A DNA stretch of 52,653 bases from JBCCCJ01 sp039029315 (GTDB lineage: Bacteria; Bacteroidota; Bacteroidia; J057): positions 1 through 52,653 of the forward strand of contig JBCCGK010000083.1 of NCBI GenBank assembly GCA_039029315.1, in the 5' to 3' direction. The first letter of the stretch is position 1; every line of letters starts with the position of its first letter. Below are positions 1-8,832 of the stretch, piece by piece. The notes under the pieces are model-generated. The model was not told the origin of the DNA. It ran no database searches and was given only the letters and a program-made list of their open reading frames with translations. The translations under genes were made by a program, and so were the position numbers.

Positions 1-2180
1 AGTGGGAACCCGCAGCAGATTCTGGCAGTACGTATATCGCAGGCGGCGGGATTGACATTACTGGAAATCAAATCAGCAATACAGGCGATACCGATGCCAG
101 TGATGATATCACCAATACGACTACCGCAGGCGGCGATTTGGCAGGCACTTATCCCAATCCTACAGTGAATGCCCTACAGGGACGAGCGGTTTCAACATCA
201 GCCCCTTCTACAGGAGAGATTTTGAAATGGAGTGGCACCGAATGGGAGCCAGCAGCCGATTCTGGTAGCACTTATATTGCGGGAGGCGGCATTGACATTA
301 CTGGAAATCAGATTAGCAATACAGGCGATACTGATGCCAGTGATGATATTACTACCTCCACCAGCGCGGGAGGAGACTTGAATGGCACCTATCCGAATCC
401 AACTGTGGACGCCTTACAAGGTCGTGCAATTTCTACAGCTACTCCTGCCACAGGAGAAGTCCTGAAGTGGAGTGGTACTGAGTGGGAACCCGCAGCAGAT
501 TCCGGGACAACCTATACGGCTGGAGCTGGAATTAGCATTGTTGGGACACAAATCAGCAATACCGGCGATACGGATGCCAGTGATGACATTACCAACACAA
601 CCACAGCAGGTGGCGACTTGAGTGGGACGTATCCCAACCCAACAGTGAATGCCTTACAAGGCCGAGCTGTCTCCACCTCAGTTCCTTCATCCGGGGAAAT
701 TCTCAAATGGAGTGGCACTGAATGGGAACCAGGCTCAGATTCAACTACAACCTATACAGCAGGTAGTGGAATAAGCATTGTTGGCACACAAATCAGTAAT
801 ACAGGTGATCCCGATGGAAGCGATGACATCACTACTTCAACAACAGCAGGGGGAGATCTGAATGGGATCTATCCCAATCCCACAGTGGATGCGATTCAAG
901 GACAAGCCATCTCAACAGCTATTCCCGGAACTGGAGAAGTTTTGAAATGGAGTGGAACGGAATGGGAGCCGACCGAAGACTCCACTGTCAGCTATACTGC
1001 TGGAAGTGGGATTAGCATCGTCGGAGACCAGATTAGCAATACAGGTGATACCGACGGAAGTGATGACATCACAACCTCTACCGCAGCGGGTGGGGATCTT
1101 ACGGGCACCTATCCCAATCCAACCGTAAATGCGATCCAGGGACAAGCGGTCTCAACAGCCGTTCCTGCGACAGGCGAAATCTTGAAATGGAGTGGCACAG
1201 AGTGGGAACCAACGGAAGACTCAACAGTGAGTTATACTGCTGGAAGTGGGATTAGCATTGTCGGAGATCAGATCAGCAATACAGGTGATACCGACGGAAG
1301 TGATGACATCACAACCTCTACCTCGGCTGGTGGGGACCTCAGCGGCACCTATCCCAACCCAACAGTAGATGCAATCCAGGGACAAGCGATCTCAACGGCG
1401 ACTCCCGCATCAGGCGAAATTTTGAAATGGAGTGGTACTGAGTGGGAACCAGGTTCAGACTCTACCACGACTTATACAGCAGGTGGCGGAATTAGCATAG
1501 TTGGAACCCAAATCACAAATACGGGCGATACGGATGGCAGTGATGACATCACCACCTCAACTGCAGCTGGTGGGGACCTCAACGGCACCTATCCCAATCC
1601 AACAGTGGATGCTTTACAGGGAAGAGCCATTTCAACTGCTACCCCTGCTTCTGGCGAAGTCTTGAAGTGGAGTGGGACAGAATGGGAACCAGCAGCAGAT
1701 TCGGGGACAACCTATACAGCAGGTGGCGGAATTAGCATCGTTGGGACACAAATCAGCAACACAGGTGATACGGATGCCAGTGATGATATTACCAATACAA
1801 CCACAGCAGGTGGCGACTTGAATGGTACCTACCCGAACCCAACGGTAGATGCTTTGCAGGGAAGAGCCATTTCTTCAGCTACCCCATCTTCTGGTGAAAT
1901 CTTGAAGTGGAGTGGGACAGAATGGGAACCCGCTGCTGATTCTGGAAGTACCTATACAGCAGGTGGCGGAATTAGCATTGTCGGGAACCAAATCAGTAAT
2001 ACTGGGGATACAGACGGGAGTGATGATATTACAAATACGACGGCAGCTGGAGGAGATTTAAATGGTACCTATCCCAATCCCACAGTGGATGCCTTGCAAG
2101 GACGAGCTATTTCTACGGCTACGCCAGCGATCTCTGAGGTGCTGACATGGAGTGGGACTGAATGGGAACCAGGGACCGTC
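1..2180 (+). repeat. 240-bp tandem repeat block inside the fibre gene
   Basis: The end of the ACAGG/ACAAG (LQG) codons falls at 180, 420, 660, 900, 1140, 1380, 1620, 1860 and 2100, an exact 240-bp period over nine units. Units differ mostly by silent or conservative changes, as expected from local duplication and gene conversion under selection for the protein. Confidence 0.95.
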
Positions 2181-5100
2181 AATGTGGATGATGCAGATGC
2201 CGATCCCTCCAATGAAATTCAGACCCTCTCTGTAACGGGATCAACCCTGAGTCTCAGCGGTGCGAATTCTGTGAACATTCCTACCTATAGCGGAGGCACT
2301 GGAATTTCAATCACAGGCTTGACCATTACCAATACAGGAGATACCGATGATTCAGATGATATTACTACATCGACTTCTTCTGGAGGAGACTTAAATGGAC
2401 TATTTCCTAATCCAAATGTTGTTGGCTTGCAAGGATTTCCAGTTGCAGGAACGACACCAAGCAATACACAAGTACTCAAATGGACCGGAGCTACATGGAC
2501 ACCAAGTGCTGATTCCGTGATCGATGATGATGCTGATCCAACCAATGAGATCCAGGGCCTATCCTTGACCGGGAACAAACTTAGCATCAGCGGTTCTACG
2601 GATTCAGTGACACTTGGGACAGTTGGAGCAGTATATTCTGCTGGTCCAGGTATTGATATCAATGGCTCCAATGCAATCAGTAATACTGGCGACCGAGATT
2701 CAACGGATGATATTACCAATACCACTGTCGCAGGAGGAGATTTAAGCGGCCTATATCCCAACCCATCCGTGGCGAGGATTCAGAATAATCCTGTGGTTGC
2801 AGGCATACCATCAACCAATGATGTGCTGAAGTGGGATGGAAGTCAATGGGATTTTGATTCGGATACAGATACTGATTCCAGCAATGAACTTCAGTCCTTG
2901 TCCCTAACTGGGATTACACTCAGTATCTCGGATGGGAATTCTGTCAATTTACCATATGTAGGAGGTGCGGGGATTGCTTTGTCAGGAGCGACAATTATAA
3001 ATATTGGCGATACAGATGCTTCCGATGATATCACGACTTCTACCTCTGCAGGTGGAGATCTTGACGGGACTTATCCCAATCCCACAGTAGATGCGATTCA
3101 AGGGAGAGATGTGGTGAATGTAACCCCCAGTACTGGAGAGGTATTGAAATGGAATGGAAGCCAGTGGGAACCGTTGCCAGATTCTGGAAGTACCTATTCC
3201 GCAGGTGCCGGGATTTCTATTGTCGGAGCACTGATTACCAATACCGGAGATACAGATGACAGTGATGATATCACGACATCTACCTCAGCTGGTGGGGATT
3301 TGAATGGTACATATCCCAACCCTGATGTTGTAGCATTGAGAGGAAATAGTCTTTCAACCACTTCTCCTTCCAATGAAGACATACTCAAATGGAACTCTAC
3401 CACAAGTGAATGGACACCGGGTGCTGATTCTGTAAATGTGTATACCTCTGGAGGTGCTGGTTTGACAGTTAGTGGATTGACCATTACCAATACCGGGGAT
3501 ACGGATGGGACGGATGATATCACAAATACGACAACCGCCAATGGCGACTTATCAGGAACCTATCCCAATCCGACTGTGGATGGATTACAAGGGCGTGCTG
3601 TTTCCTCTAACCTCCCACTGAACAATGAAATCCTAAAGTGGGATGATGGAATAAGTACATGGGTACCAGGCAATGATTCTGTCAATGTCTACACCGCTGG
3701 TGCGGGTGTGAGTATTACAGGCCTGACCATCACTAATACTGGAGATCCAGATGGATCGGATGACATCACAAATACGACAACTGCCAATGGCGACTTATCT
3801 GGAACCTATCCCAACCCAACTGTGGATGGATTGCAAGGACGTGCTGTGTCCTCTAACCTGCCACTGAACAATGAAATCCTGAAGTGGGATGATGGAATTA
3901 GCACATGGGTACCCGACAATGATTCAGTTAACGTTTACACCGCTGGTGCAGGGGTCAGTATTACAGGTCTGACCATCACCAATACTGGAGATGCAGATGG
4001 ATCGGATGATATCACCAATACAACAACCGCCAATGGCGACTTGTCTGGGACCTATCCCAATCCAACCGTTGATGGGATACAGGGACGTGCTGTTTCTTCC
4101 AACCTTCCAGTGGACAATGAAATCTTGAAGTGGGATGATGGCAGCAGTACCTGGATACCAGACAATGATTCTGTCAACGTCTATACAGCAGGTGCAGGAG
4201 TCAGCATTACAGGGCTGACCATCACCAATACCGGTGATGCCGATGGGTCTGATGATATCACCAATACCACTACTGCCAATGGCGACTTGTCAGGAACCTA
4301 CCCCAATCCGACCGTTGATGGGATACAGGGACGTGCTGTTTCTGCAACTCTGCCTGTAGACAACGAAATCTTGAAATGGGATGATGGTACAAGCACATGG
4401 GTGCCAGACAATGACTCTGTCAATGTCTACACTGCAGGTGCAGGGGTCAGCATCACTGGATTGACAGTAACCAATACTGGAGATACAGATGGTTCTGATG
4501 ATATTACCAACACCACTACTGCCAATGGCGACTTGGACGGAACGTATCCCAACCCAACCGTCGATGGAATTCAGGGACGGGCTGTTTCTGCCAATGTGCC
4601 ACTTGACAATGAAATCCTGAAGTGGGACAATGGTGCCAGTACATGGGTTCCAGACAATGATTCTGTCAATGTCTACACCGCAGGCGCAGGTCTTAGTATT
4701 ACTGGTCTGGCAATCACCAATACTGGGGATACTGATGGAAGTGATGACATCACGACCTCCACGGTTGCGAATGGTGATTTGGATGGAACGTATCCCAACC
4801 CGACAGTTGACGGTATTCGTGGTCAGGGAGTCTTAAGCACGACGCCTGAAACTGCCGAGGTTCTTCGCTATGATGGAACCAATTGGGGGCCTGATACCTT
4901 AAGTACGGGAGATCTGTTAGCTGATATGAGCCTGATTCCAGATCAGGACAATACGATTGATTTGGGAAGCAGCACCAATGCTTGGAGAGATGTTTTTTCT
5001 TTCAATACAGTAACAGTAACCTCTGACCGTCGTGAAAAAGAAGAAATCCAGCCACTAACTTATGGAATGGAAGAGATCATGCAATTGAATCCTGTCTCCT

Positions 5101-5396
5101 ATAACTGGAAGCGATTCCCAGACAAAGGGCGACAGCTCGGGTTGATCGCTCAGGAAGTAGCGCCTGTCATTGAAGAAGTGGTATCTGGTACGGCAATTTC
5201 TCAGCAGACTGCAAGCAAGGTGGCTGACAAGGAGCGTCTGGGTATTACCTATGGAGAGTTGATTCCTGTGATCATCAAAGGAATGCAAGAACAACAGCAA
5301 ACCGTCGACAGACAGCAAGAAATCATCCAGAAACAAGAGGCGATGATTCAAGCGCTGGAAGCTCGATTGCAAGCTCTCGAACAACAAAATAAATAG
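1..5396 (+). CDS. Giant repeat surface-fibre protein with C-terminal S74 self-processing domain (5' partial)
   Basis: The frame is open from the first bases, so the true start lies upstream; the first complete codon is at base 3 and about 1797 residues are visible. The body is 19 copies of an 80-82 residue unit with the cores GTYPNPTVDALQGRA, GEILKWSGTEWEP and NTGDTDGSDDIT. Three central units carry a longer insert with the core NEIQ-LSLTG. The last 120 or so residues match the intramolecular chaperone (peptidase S74) domain of phage tail spikes: the S-D-R-R-E-K motif (Ser codon at 5022, Lys at 5037) has the Ser and Lys spacing of the self-cleavage dyad, followed by PVSYNWK, LGLIAQEV and a C-terminal Gln-rich coiled coil. 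In the known family this domain trimerises the fibre and then cleaves itself off. Such proteins are common in Bacteroidota chromosomes as 'tail fiber domain' proteins. No phage genes are nearby, so a cell-surface role is inferred. The next gene starts 8 nt downstream. Confidence 0.9.
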   Translation, partial: WEPAADSGSTYIAGGGIDITGNQISNTGDTDASDDITNTTTAGGDLAGTYPNPTVNALQGRAVSTSAPSTGEILKWSGTEWEPAADSGSTYIAGGGIDITGNQISNTGDTDASDDITTSTSAGGDLNGTYPNPTVDALQGRAISTATPATGEVLKWSGTEWEPAADSGTTYTAGAGISIVGTQISNTGDTDASDDITNTTTAGGDLSGTYPNPTVNALQGRAVSTSVPSSGEILKWSGTEWEPGSDSTTTYTAGSGISIVGTQISNTGDPDGSDDITTSTTAGGDLNGIYPNPTVDAIQGQAISTAIPGTGEVLKWSGTEWEPTEDSTVSYTAGSGISIVGDQISNTGDTDGSDDITTSTAAGGDLTGTYPNPTVNAIQGQAVSTAVPATGEILKWSGTEWEPTEDSTVSYTAGSGISIVGDQISNTGDTDGSDDITTSTSAGGDLSGTYPNPTVDAIQGQAISTATPASGEILKWSGTEWEPGSDSTTTYTAGGGISIVGTQITNTGDTDGSDDITTSTAAGGDLNGTYPNPTVDALQGRAISTATPASGEVLKWSGTEWEPAADSGTTYTAGGGISIVGTQISNTGDTDASDDITNTTTAGGDLNGTYPNPTVDALQGRAISSATPSSGEILKWSGTEWEPAADSGSTYTAGGGISIVGNQISNTGDTDGSDDITNTTAAGGDLNGTYPNPTVDALQGRAISTATPAISEVLTWSGTEWEPGTVNVDDADADPSNEIQTLSVTGSTLSLSGANSVNIPTYSGGTGISITGLTITNTGDTDDSDDITTSTSSGGDLNGLFPNPNVVGLQGFPVAGTTPSNTQVLKWTGATWTPSADSVIDDDADPTNEIQGLSLTGNKLSISGSTDSVTLGTVGAVYSAGPGIDINGSNAISNTGDRDSTDDITNTTVAGGDLSGLYPNPSVARIQNNPVVAGIPSTNDVLKWDGSQWDFDSDTDTDSSNELQSLSLTGITLSISDGNSVNLPYVGGAGIALSGATIINIGDTDASDDITTSTSAGGDLDGTYPNPTVDAIQGRDVVNVTPSTGEVLKWNGSQWEPLPDSGSTYSAGAGISIVGALITNTGDTDDSDDITTSTSAGGDLNGTYPNPDVVALRGNSLSTTSPSNEDILKWNSTTSEWTPGADSVNVYTSGGAGLTVSGLTITNTGDTDGTDDITNTTTANGDLSGTYPNPTVDGLQGRAVSSNLPLNNEILKWDDGISTWVPGNDSVNVYTAGAGVSITGLTITNTGDPDGSDDITNTTTANGDLSGTYPNPTVDGLQGRAVSSNLPLNNEILKWDDGISTWVPDNDSVNVYTAGAGVSITGLTITNTGDADGSDDITNTTTANGDLSGTYPNPTVDGIQGRAVSSNLPVDNEILKWDDGSSTWIPDNDSVNVYTAGAGVSITGLTITNTGDADGSDDITNTTTANGDLSGTYPNPTVDGIQGRAVSATLPVDNEILKWDDGTSTWVPDNDSVNVYTAGAGVSITGLTVTNTGDTDGSDDITNTTTANGDLDGTYPNPTVDGIQGRAVSANVPLDNEILKWDNGASTWVPDNDSVNVYTAGAGLSITGLAITNTGDTDGSDDITTSTVANGDLDGTYPNPTVDGIRGQGVLSTTPETAEVLRYDGTNWGPDTLSTGDLLADMSLIPDQDNTIDLGSSTNAWRDVFSFNTVTVTSDRREKEEIQPLTYGMEEIMQLNPVSYNWKRFPDKGRQLGLIAQEVAPVIEEVVSGTAISQQTASKVADKERLGITYGELIPVIIKGMQEQQQTVDRQQEIIQKQEAMIQALEARLQALEQQNK
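3541..4800 (+). repeat. 246-bp tandem repeat block inside the fibre gene
   Basis: The ATGGCGACTT/ATGGTGATTT core recurs at 3541, 3787, 4033, 4279, 4525 and 4771, an exact 246-bp period. These units (cores GRAVSSNLP, WDDG-STWVPDNDS) differ from the 240-bp block and are separated from it by diverged units at about 2180-3540, so they form a second, independent expansion. Confidence 0.95.
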
Positions 5397-5404
5397 GTCT
5401 AGCT

Positions 5405-5935
5405 ATGAAATGCTATTTGATCATATATTGTGCATGCTTCCTGTCTTTGACAGGAGGCTTTGCACAGACAGATACCTTCGAAATTGAAAGAGAGCTGTTT
5501 CCTACCACGGGTTGGTTCTCCCAGGATCCAGCATCTGGTTTGAGCCTGTCCTATTCTGTAGGTGAAATGGTAATTGAGACGGTTGAGAGCCTTGGTGGAA
5601 CACTTATCCTGACCCAGGGCTTCCAACAACCAGATGCTGATACCCTTGTAGGACTAGATCGATTGGAAATAGAACTCGATTATACGATTTATCCGAATCC
5701 TACTTCGGGTCCAATCACGATTGAGCTTCATTCCCCGCAGCCATTGATTATGTATCTTGCCATCTATGACTTGATCGGGCAAGCAACGAATGTGCCTATG
5801 CAGGAGGCGCGCTTTGTTGGACGGTTTGCCACTCAAATGGACCTCAGCGAATTATCTGATGGTGTGTATCTGCTGGCTATTTTGAATGAGGCGAAACAAA
5901 TTGCCTATACCTTTCGGATTGAAAAATATTTTTGA
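5405..5935 (+). CDS. Small secreted protein with T9SS type A sorting domain
   Basis: A 176-residue protein. Residues 1-20 form a signal peptide ending in GGFAQ. The middle carries the Bacteroidota motif S-VGE-V-ET...LTQGFQQP (about 50-77). From about residue 90 there is a classical type IX secretion C-terminal domain: YTIYPNPTSGPITIEL, YDLIGQ, LSDGVYLL, ending IEKYF. T9SS substrates cross the outer membrane and are usually anchored to the surface. It starts 8 nt after the fibre gene and its start is preceded by that gene's stop. Together with the fibre gene it looks like a surface-structure pair; its own biochemical role is unknown. Small proteins of this layout often sit beside S74 fibre genes in Bacteroidota (from memory). 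Confidence 0.85.
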   Translation: MKCYLIIYCACFLSLTGGFAQTDTFEIERELFPTTGWFSQDPASGLSLSYSVGEMVIETVESLGGTLILTQGFQQPDADTLVGLDRLEIELDYTIYPNPTSGPITIELHSPQPLIMYLAIYDLIGQATNVPMQEARFVGRFATQMDLSELSDGVYLLAILNEAKQIAYTFRIEKYF

Positions 5936-5948
5936 CCAATTTTGTCTT

Positions 5949-6422
5949 ATGAATCGTTTGAGTTTGCTTCTGAAATATGTGTTCGCAACTGTTTATTGTG
6001 TAGGCATGTTACATCTTGCCCATGGACAAGAGTATCGAGGCTCCAGCAGCAAAGTTTCCCTGGACTTTGGGTATCCCAAGTTACAAGTGATGGATGATAT
6101 CGAATTCCTCGATGAAAACAATGATAGCCAACTGAGTTCCAACGAGGCAATGTTGATCAGTTTTTCTGTAAAGAATATTGGAGAATATCCCGCAACCAAT
6201 GTCAAAGTCCGACCTGAGGAGTTGAACAAGACCCCTGGACTCGATATCCCTGGAGAAATAGATCTGGGAGAGATCAAGGCAGGAGAATCCAAAAAGGTTG
6301 AGATCGGAATTGAAGGGAAGGAGACTCTCCGTAAAGGAACAGCCAGTTTTGTTTTTCGGATCATGGAAAATGGAGCCTTCCAAAACCTGTCTGTTCCTTA
6401 TGTTGTGAATACCAAGCAATAA
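5949..6422 (+). CDS. Exported small beta-domain (CARDB-like) protein
   Basis: The start at 5949 is chosen because it gives a clean signal peptide (residues 1-27, ending LAHGQ); the frame is open further upstream but overlaps the preceding gene. The 157-residue product has one Ig-like or CARDB-like beta domain: a D-x-N-x-D/E-x-E segment (FLDENNDSQLSSNEA), then ISFSVKNIGEYPATNVKV, IDLGEIKAGESKKVEIGI and a terminal beta strand. Such domains usually mediate protein or surface contacts. It lies 13 nt after the T9SS protein and overlaps the next gene by one base (TAATG), so translational coupling with the MBOAT gene is likely. The function is unknown; assignment to the CARDB fold rests on pattern only. 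Confidence 0.75.
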   Translation: MNRLSLLLKYVFATVYCVGMLHLAHGQEYRGSSSKVSLDFGYPKLQVMDDIEFLDENNDSQLSSNEAMLISFSVKNIGEYPATNVKVRPEELNKTPGLDIPGEIDLGEIKAGESKKVEIGIEGKETLRKGTASFVFRIMENGAFQNLSVPYVVNTKQ

Positions 6423-7876
6423 TGCTTTTTAATTCTCTTTCTTTTGCAGTCTTTCTGCCAGTCGTCTTTGGGCTATACTGGATGCTGCAAAGAAAGAATC
6501 TGGTTTATCAAAATATCCTTCTATTGCTTTCCAGCTACTATTTCTATGGTAGCTGGAATGTTCGTTTTTTGGGCCTGATTGTTCTTAGCTCAGGTGTCGA
6601 TTATGTGATCGGAAGAGCATTGGGACGGGAGGAAAATCCTCGAATCCGTAAGCTTTTGTTGGGCGTCAGTATTGCAGTCAATATTGGGTTGTTGGCGTTC
6701 TTCAAGTATATGAATTTCTTTCTGGAGTCCTTCATGGAATTGGGCAATTCTTTGGGATTCCAGATGGCGTTTGTTCCCTGGAACATTATTCTTCCTGTAG
6801 GGATCAGTTTTTACACATTTCAAACCCTTAGCTATACCATCGACATCTATCGCGGCAAACTCCAGCCAATTCAGGATCCCATATCTTTTTTCGCATTTGT
6901 GGCCTTTTTTCCCCAATTAGTTGCTGGTCCAATTGAAAGAGCCAGAGATTTATTACCACAATTTCTGAAGAAGCGGGAATTTGATTCAGATTTTGCTACA
7001 GAGGGCTTGCAACTCATCCTCTGGGGACTGTTCAAAAAGATTGTCATAGCCGATCAGATTGCCACCTACATCAATCCTGTTTTTGCGGACGTTGAGGCTT
7101 ATTCTGGCATACCACTGATCCTTGCGAGCCTTGGATTTAGTATCCTTATCTATTGCGATTTCTCTGGCTATTCCGACATTGCCATTGGGACAGCCCGATT
7201 ATTTGGGTTCCGGCTTACCATCAACTTTCGCGCCCCATATTTCGCTAGTTCGATTCGCGAATTCTGGAATCGGTGGCACATTAGCCTTTTCTCCTGGTTT
7301 CGAGACTATATCTACTTTCCTTTGGGGGGGAGTCGGGTCCGAAGAGGAAAATGGGTGTTCAATATCCTGCTGGTCTTTGGGGTTTCCGGTCTATGGCATG
7401 GAGCTGCCTTTACATTCATTGCTTTTGGCTTGGTTCATGGATTGTTGTATCTGGGCGAATGGAAGATTAATCAACTTTTTCCACAAAAAAGAAGGCTAAC
7501 TCCCTGGATCAATGGATTGGTGACCTTTGTATTGGTCGTTTTGAGTTGGGTGCTGTTTCGATCTGAATCTATGGCAGATGCCCTATACATATACAGACAT
7601 TTGCCCCAGGGATTGTGGGAACAACTCACCCAGCCTGATGTCTTCCTTGATGCGATATCTGCGGGTTTTTTTACGATTCGTGAAGGCATTTATATCTGGG
7701 CTTCTCTTGCTGTGTTCGTGTTATTTGAGGTAAAAATGAAAAGCGGAGATCCCACAGAATATTTTCGAAGCCTATCCCGGTCACGCAGATGGAGTGTAGT
7801 GTATGTCCTGACAGGATGGATCCTGATGTTTGGCGCATATGAAAAAGTGCAGGAATTTATCTACTTTCAATTTTAG
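6422..7876 (+). CDS. MBOAT-family membrane O-acyltransferase (AlgI-like)
   Basis: A 484-residue polytopic membrane protein matching the AlgI/DltB/PatA group of MBOAT enzymes. Visible signatures are FYTFQTLSYTIDIYRG, FFPQLVAGPIERA, FSGYSDIAIG, the block IREFWNRWHISLFSWFRDY (residues about 278-296) and GLWHGAAFTF near residue 323, which holds the invariant catalytic His. Members move acyl groups from a cytoplasmic donor across the inner membrane for O-acylation of extracellular polymers such as alginate, teichoic acid or peptidoglycan. It overlaps the previous gene by one base and is followed 2 nt later by an SGNH-type partner, the usual AlgI/AlgJ or PatA/PatB arrangement. The substrate is not readable from sequence; the linked fibre or a surface glycan are candidates. 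Confidence 0.9.
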   Translation: MLFNSLSFAVFLPVVFGLYWMLQRKNLVYQNILLLLSSYYFYGSWNVRFLGLIVLSSGVDYVIGRALGREENPRIRKLLLGVSIAVNIGLLAFFKYMNFFLESFMELGNSLGFQMAFVPWNIILPVGISFYTFQTLSYTIDIYRGKLQPIQDPISFFAFVAFFPQLVAGPIERARDLLPQFLKKREFDSDFATEGLQLILWGLFKKIVIADQIATYINPVFADVEAYSGIPLILASLGFSILIYCDFSGYSDIAIGTARLFGFRLTINFRAPYFASSIREFWNRWHISLFSWFRDYIYFPLGGSRVRRGKWVFNILLVFGVSGLWHGAAFTFIAFGLVHGLLYLGEWKINQLFPQKRRLTPWINGLVTFVLVVLSWVLFRSESMADALYIYRHLPQGLWEQLTQPDVFLDAISAGFFTIREGIYIWASLAVFVLFEVKMKSGDPTEYFRSLSRSRRWSVVYVLTGWILMFGAYEKVQEFIYFQF

Positions 7877-7878
7877 CT

Positions 7879-8832
7879 ATGAGAGGATTTCTACGGAAAC
7901 TTGCCATATTCTTCTCCCCATTCTTGCTGGGAGGAATCCTCTTGTTTGTGCTGCCATATGAGACAGAATTTGCGTATTCTGCCATTGAAAAACACTGTAG
8001 GAATGGGAATTGGATTCAACATCGACTATTTGAATCTTCGACCAACATAGATGTCGCTTGCATTGGGACATCTCGTACCATGTGTGGCATCAGTGATCAT
8101 CTGCTGGAGCAATCCCTGGCGAGGGATCAAGCGACCATGCATGTAGCTAATCTGGGCTTTGCAAGGCTTGGAAGATCCTTGCATTATGCTTTCGCCAAGG
8201 CCTTATTGACCCACCATCAGCCAAAGGTCTTGATTGTAGAAGTCCAAACAAAAGAAAGTCGCAATAGTCATTTAGATTTTCCGTATGTGGCCAATGCTTC
8301 AGATGTTCTCCTGGCGCCAGTTTTTATGAATGGGCAGTATGCAGCAGATATCTTTACAGCCAGTAAATTGCGATTTTTTTATTGGCGAGCGAGAATTTTG
8401 GGAGAAAAATGGACGATCGATTCTATGGATATTCATCGCACCCATAGCTTCATCCTGGGAGGTCCGCACTTGAACATTGATTCTGCTTACCTTCGTCCCC
8501 TTCCTTTATTGAATTCACCAAAAGGCTTGAAACAACAAGTTCACCGATTGAATCATCATTATCCGTATTGGTATTTGGCAAAAATCAAAGAAGCATGTGA
8601 CAAGCGGGGAGTAGCTTTGCGATTTCTCTATTTACCCAATTGTAATGATGATCCCGCTCAACTTCCCATCGACCTGGACCAGTATCGCGAATGGGCAACT
8701 GTCTGGATGCCACCGGATACGATTATCCATCAATCCTCTACCTATATGGACCCGGATCATCTGAACGAAACCGGAGCTACCCAGCTGACAGAGTGGCTGG
8801 CACATCAGATTGCTCAAGATCCTGCCTTATGA
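7879..8832 (+). CDS. SGNH/DltD/AlgJ-like partner of the MBOAT acyltransferase
   Basis: A 317-residue protein with one N-terminal membrane anchor (about residues 8-25). Residues 58-66, ACIGTSRTM, look like the Gly-x-Ser nucleophile block of SGNH enzymes, and residues about 290-300, DPDHLNETGA, look like the C-terminal Asp-x-x-His block (here D-P-D-H). Between them lies an alpha/beta region with VLIVEVQTKES. In AlgI/AlgJ and PatA/PatB pairs the membrane MBOAT hands the acyl group to a periplasmic SGNH protein that modifies the polymer. The 2-nt spacing from the MBOAT gene supports such a pair. It overlaps the following gene by 4 nt (ATGA). The family call is inferred from motif and context. Confidence 0.75.
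   Translation: MRGFLRKLAIFFSPFLLGGILLFVLPYETEFAYSAIEKHCRNGNWIQHRLFESSTNIDVACIGTSRTMCGISDHLLEQSLARDQATMHVANLGFARLGRSLHYAFAKALLTHHQPKVLIVEVQTKESRNSHLDFPYVANASDVLLAPVFMNGQYAADIFTASKLRFFYWRARILGEKWTIDSMDIHRTHSFILGGPHLNIDSAYLRPLPLLNSPKGLKQQVHRLNHHYPYWYLAKIKEACDKRGVALRFLYLPNCNDDPAQLPIDLDQYREWATVWMPPDTIIHQSSTYMDPDHLNETGATQLTEWLAHQIAQDPAL

Noticed and set aside
512..3541. Several minus-strand frames of 68-158 codons inside the fibre gene
   Set aside because: They repeat with the same 240-bp period as the sense gene and come from its codon bias; no start context or domain.
1..5396. Prophage tail fibre
   Set aside because: The S74 domain is phage-like, but no other phage gene occurs in 52 kb and the neighbours are T9SS and MBOAT genes.
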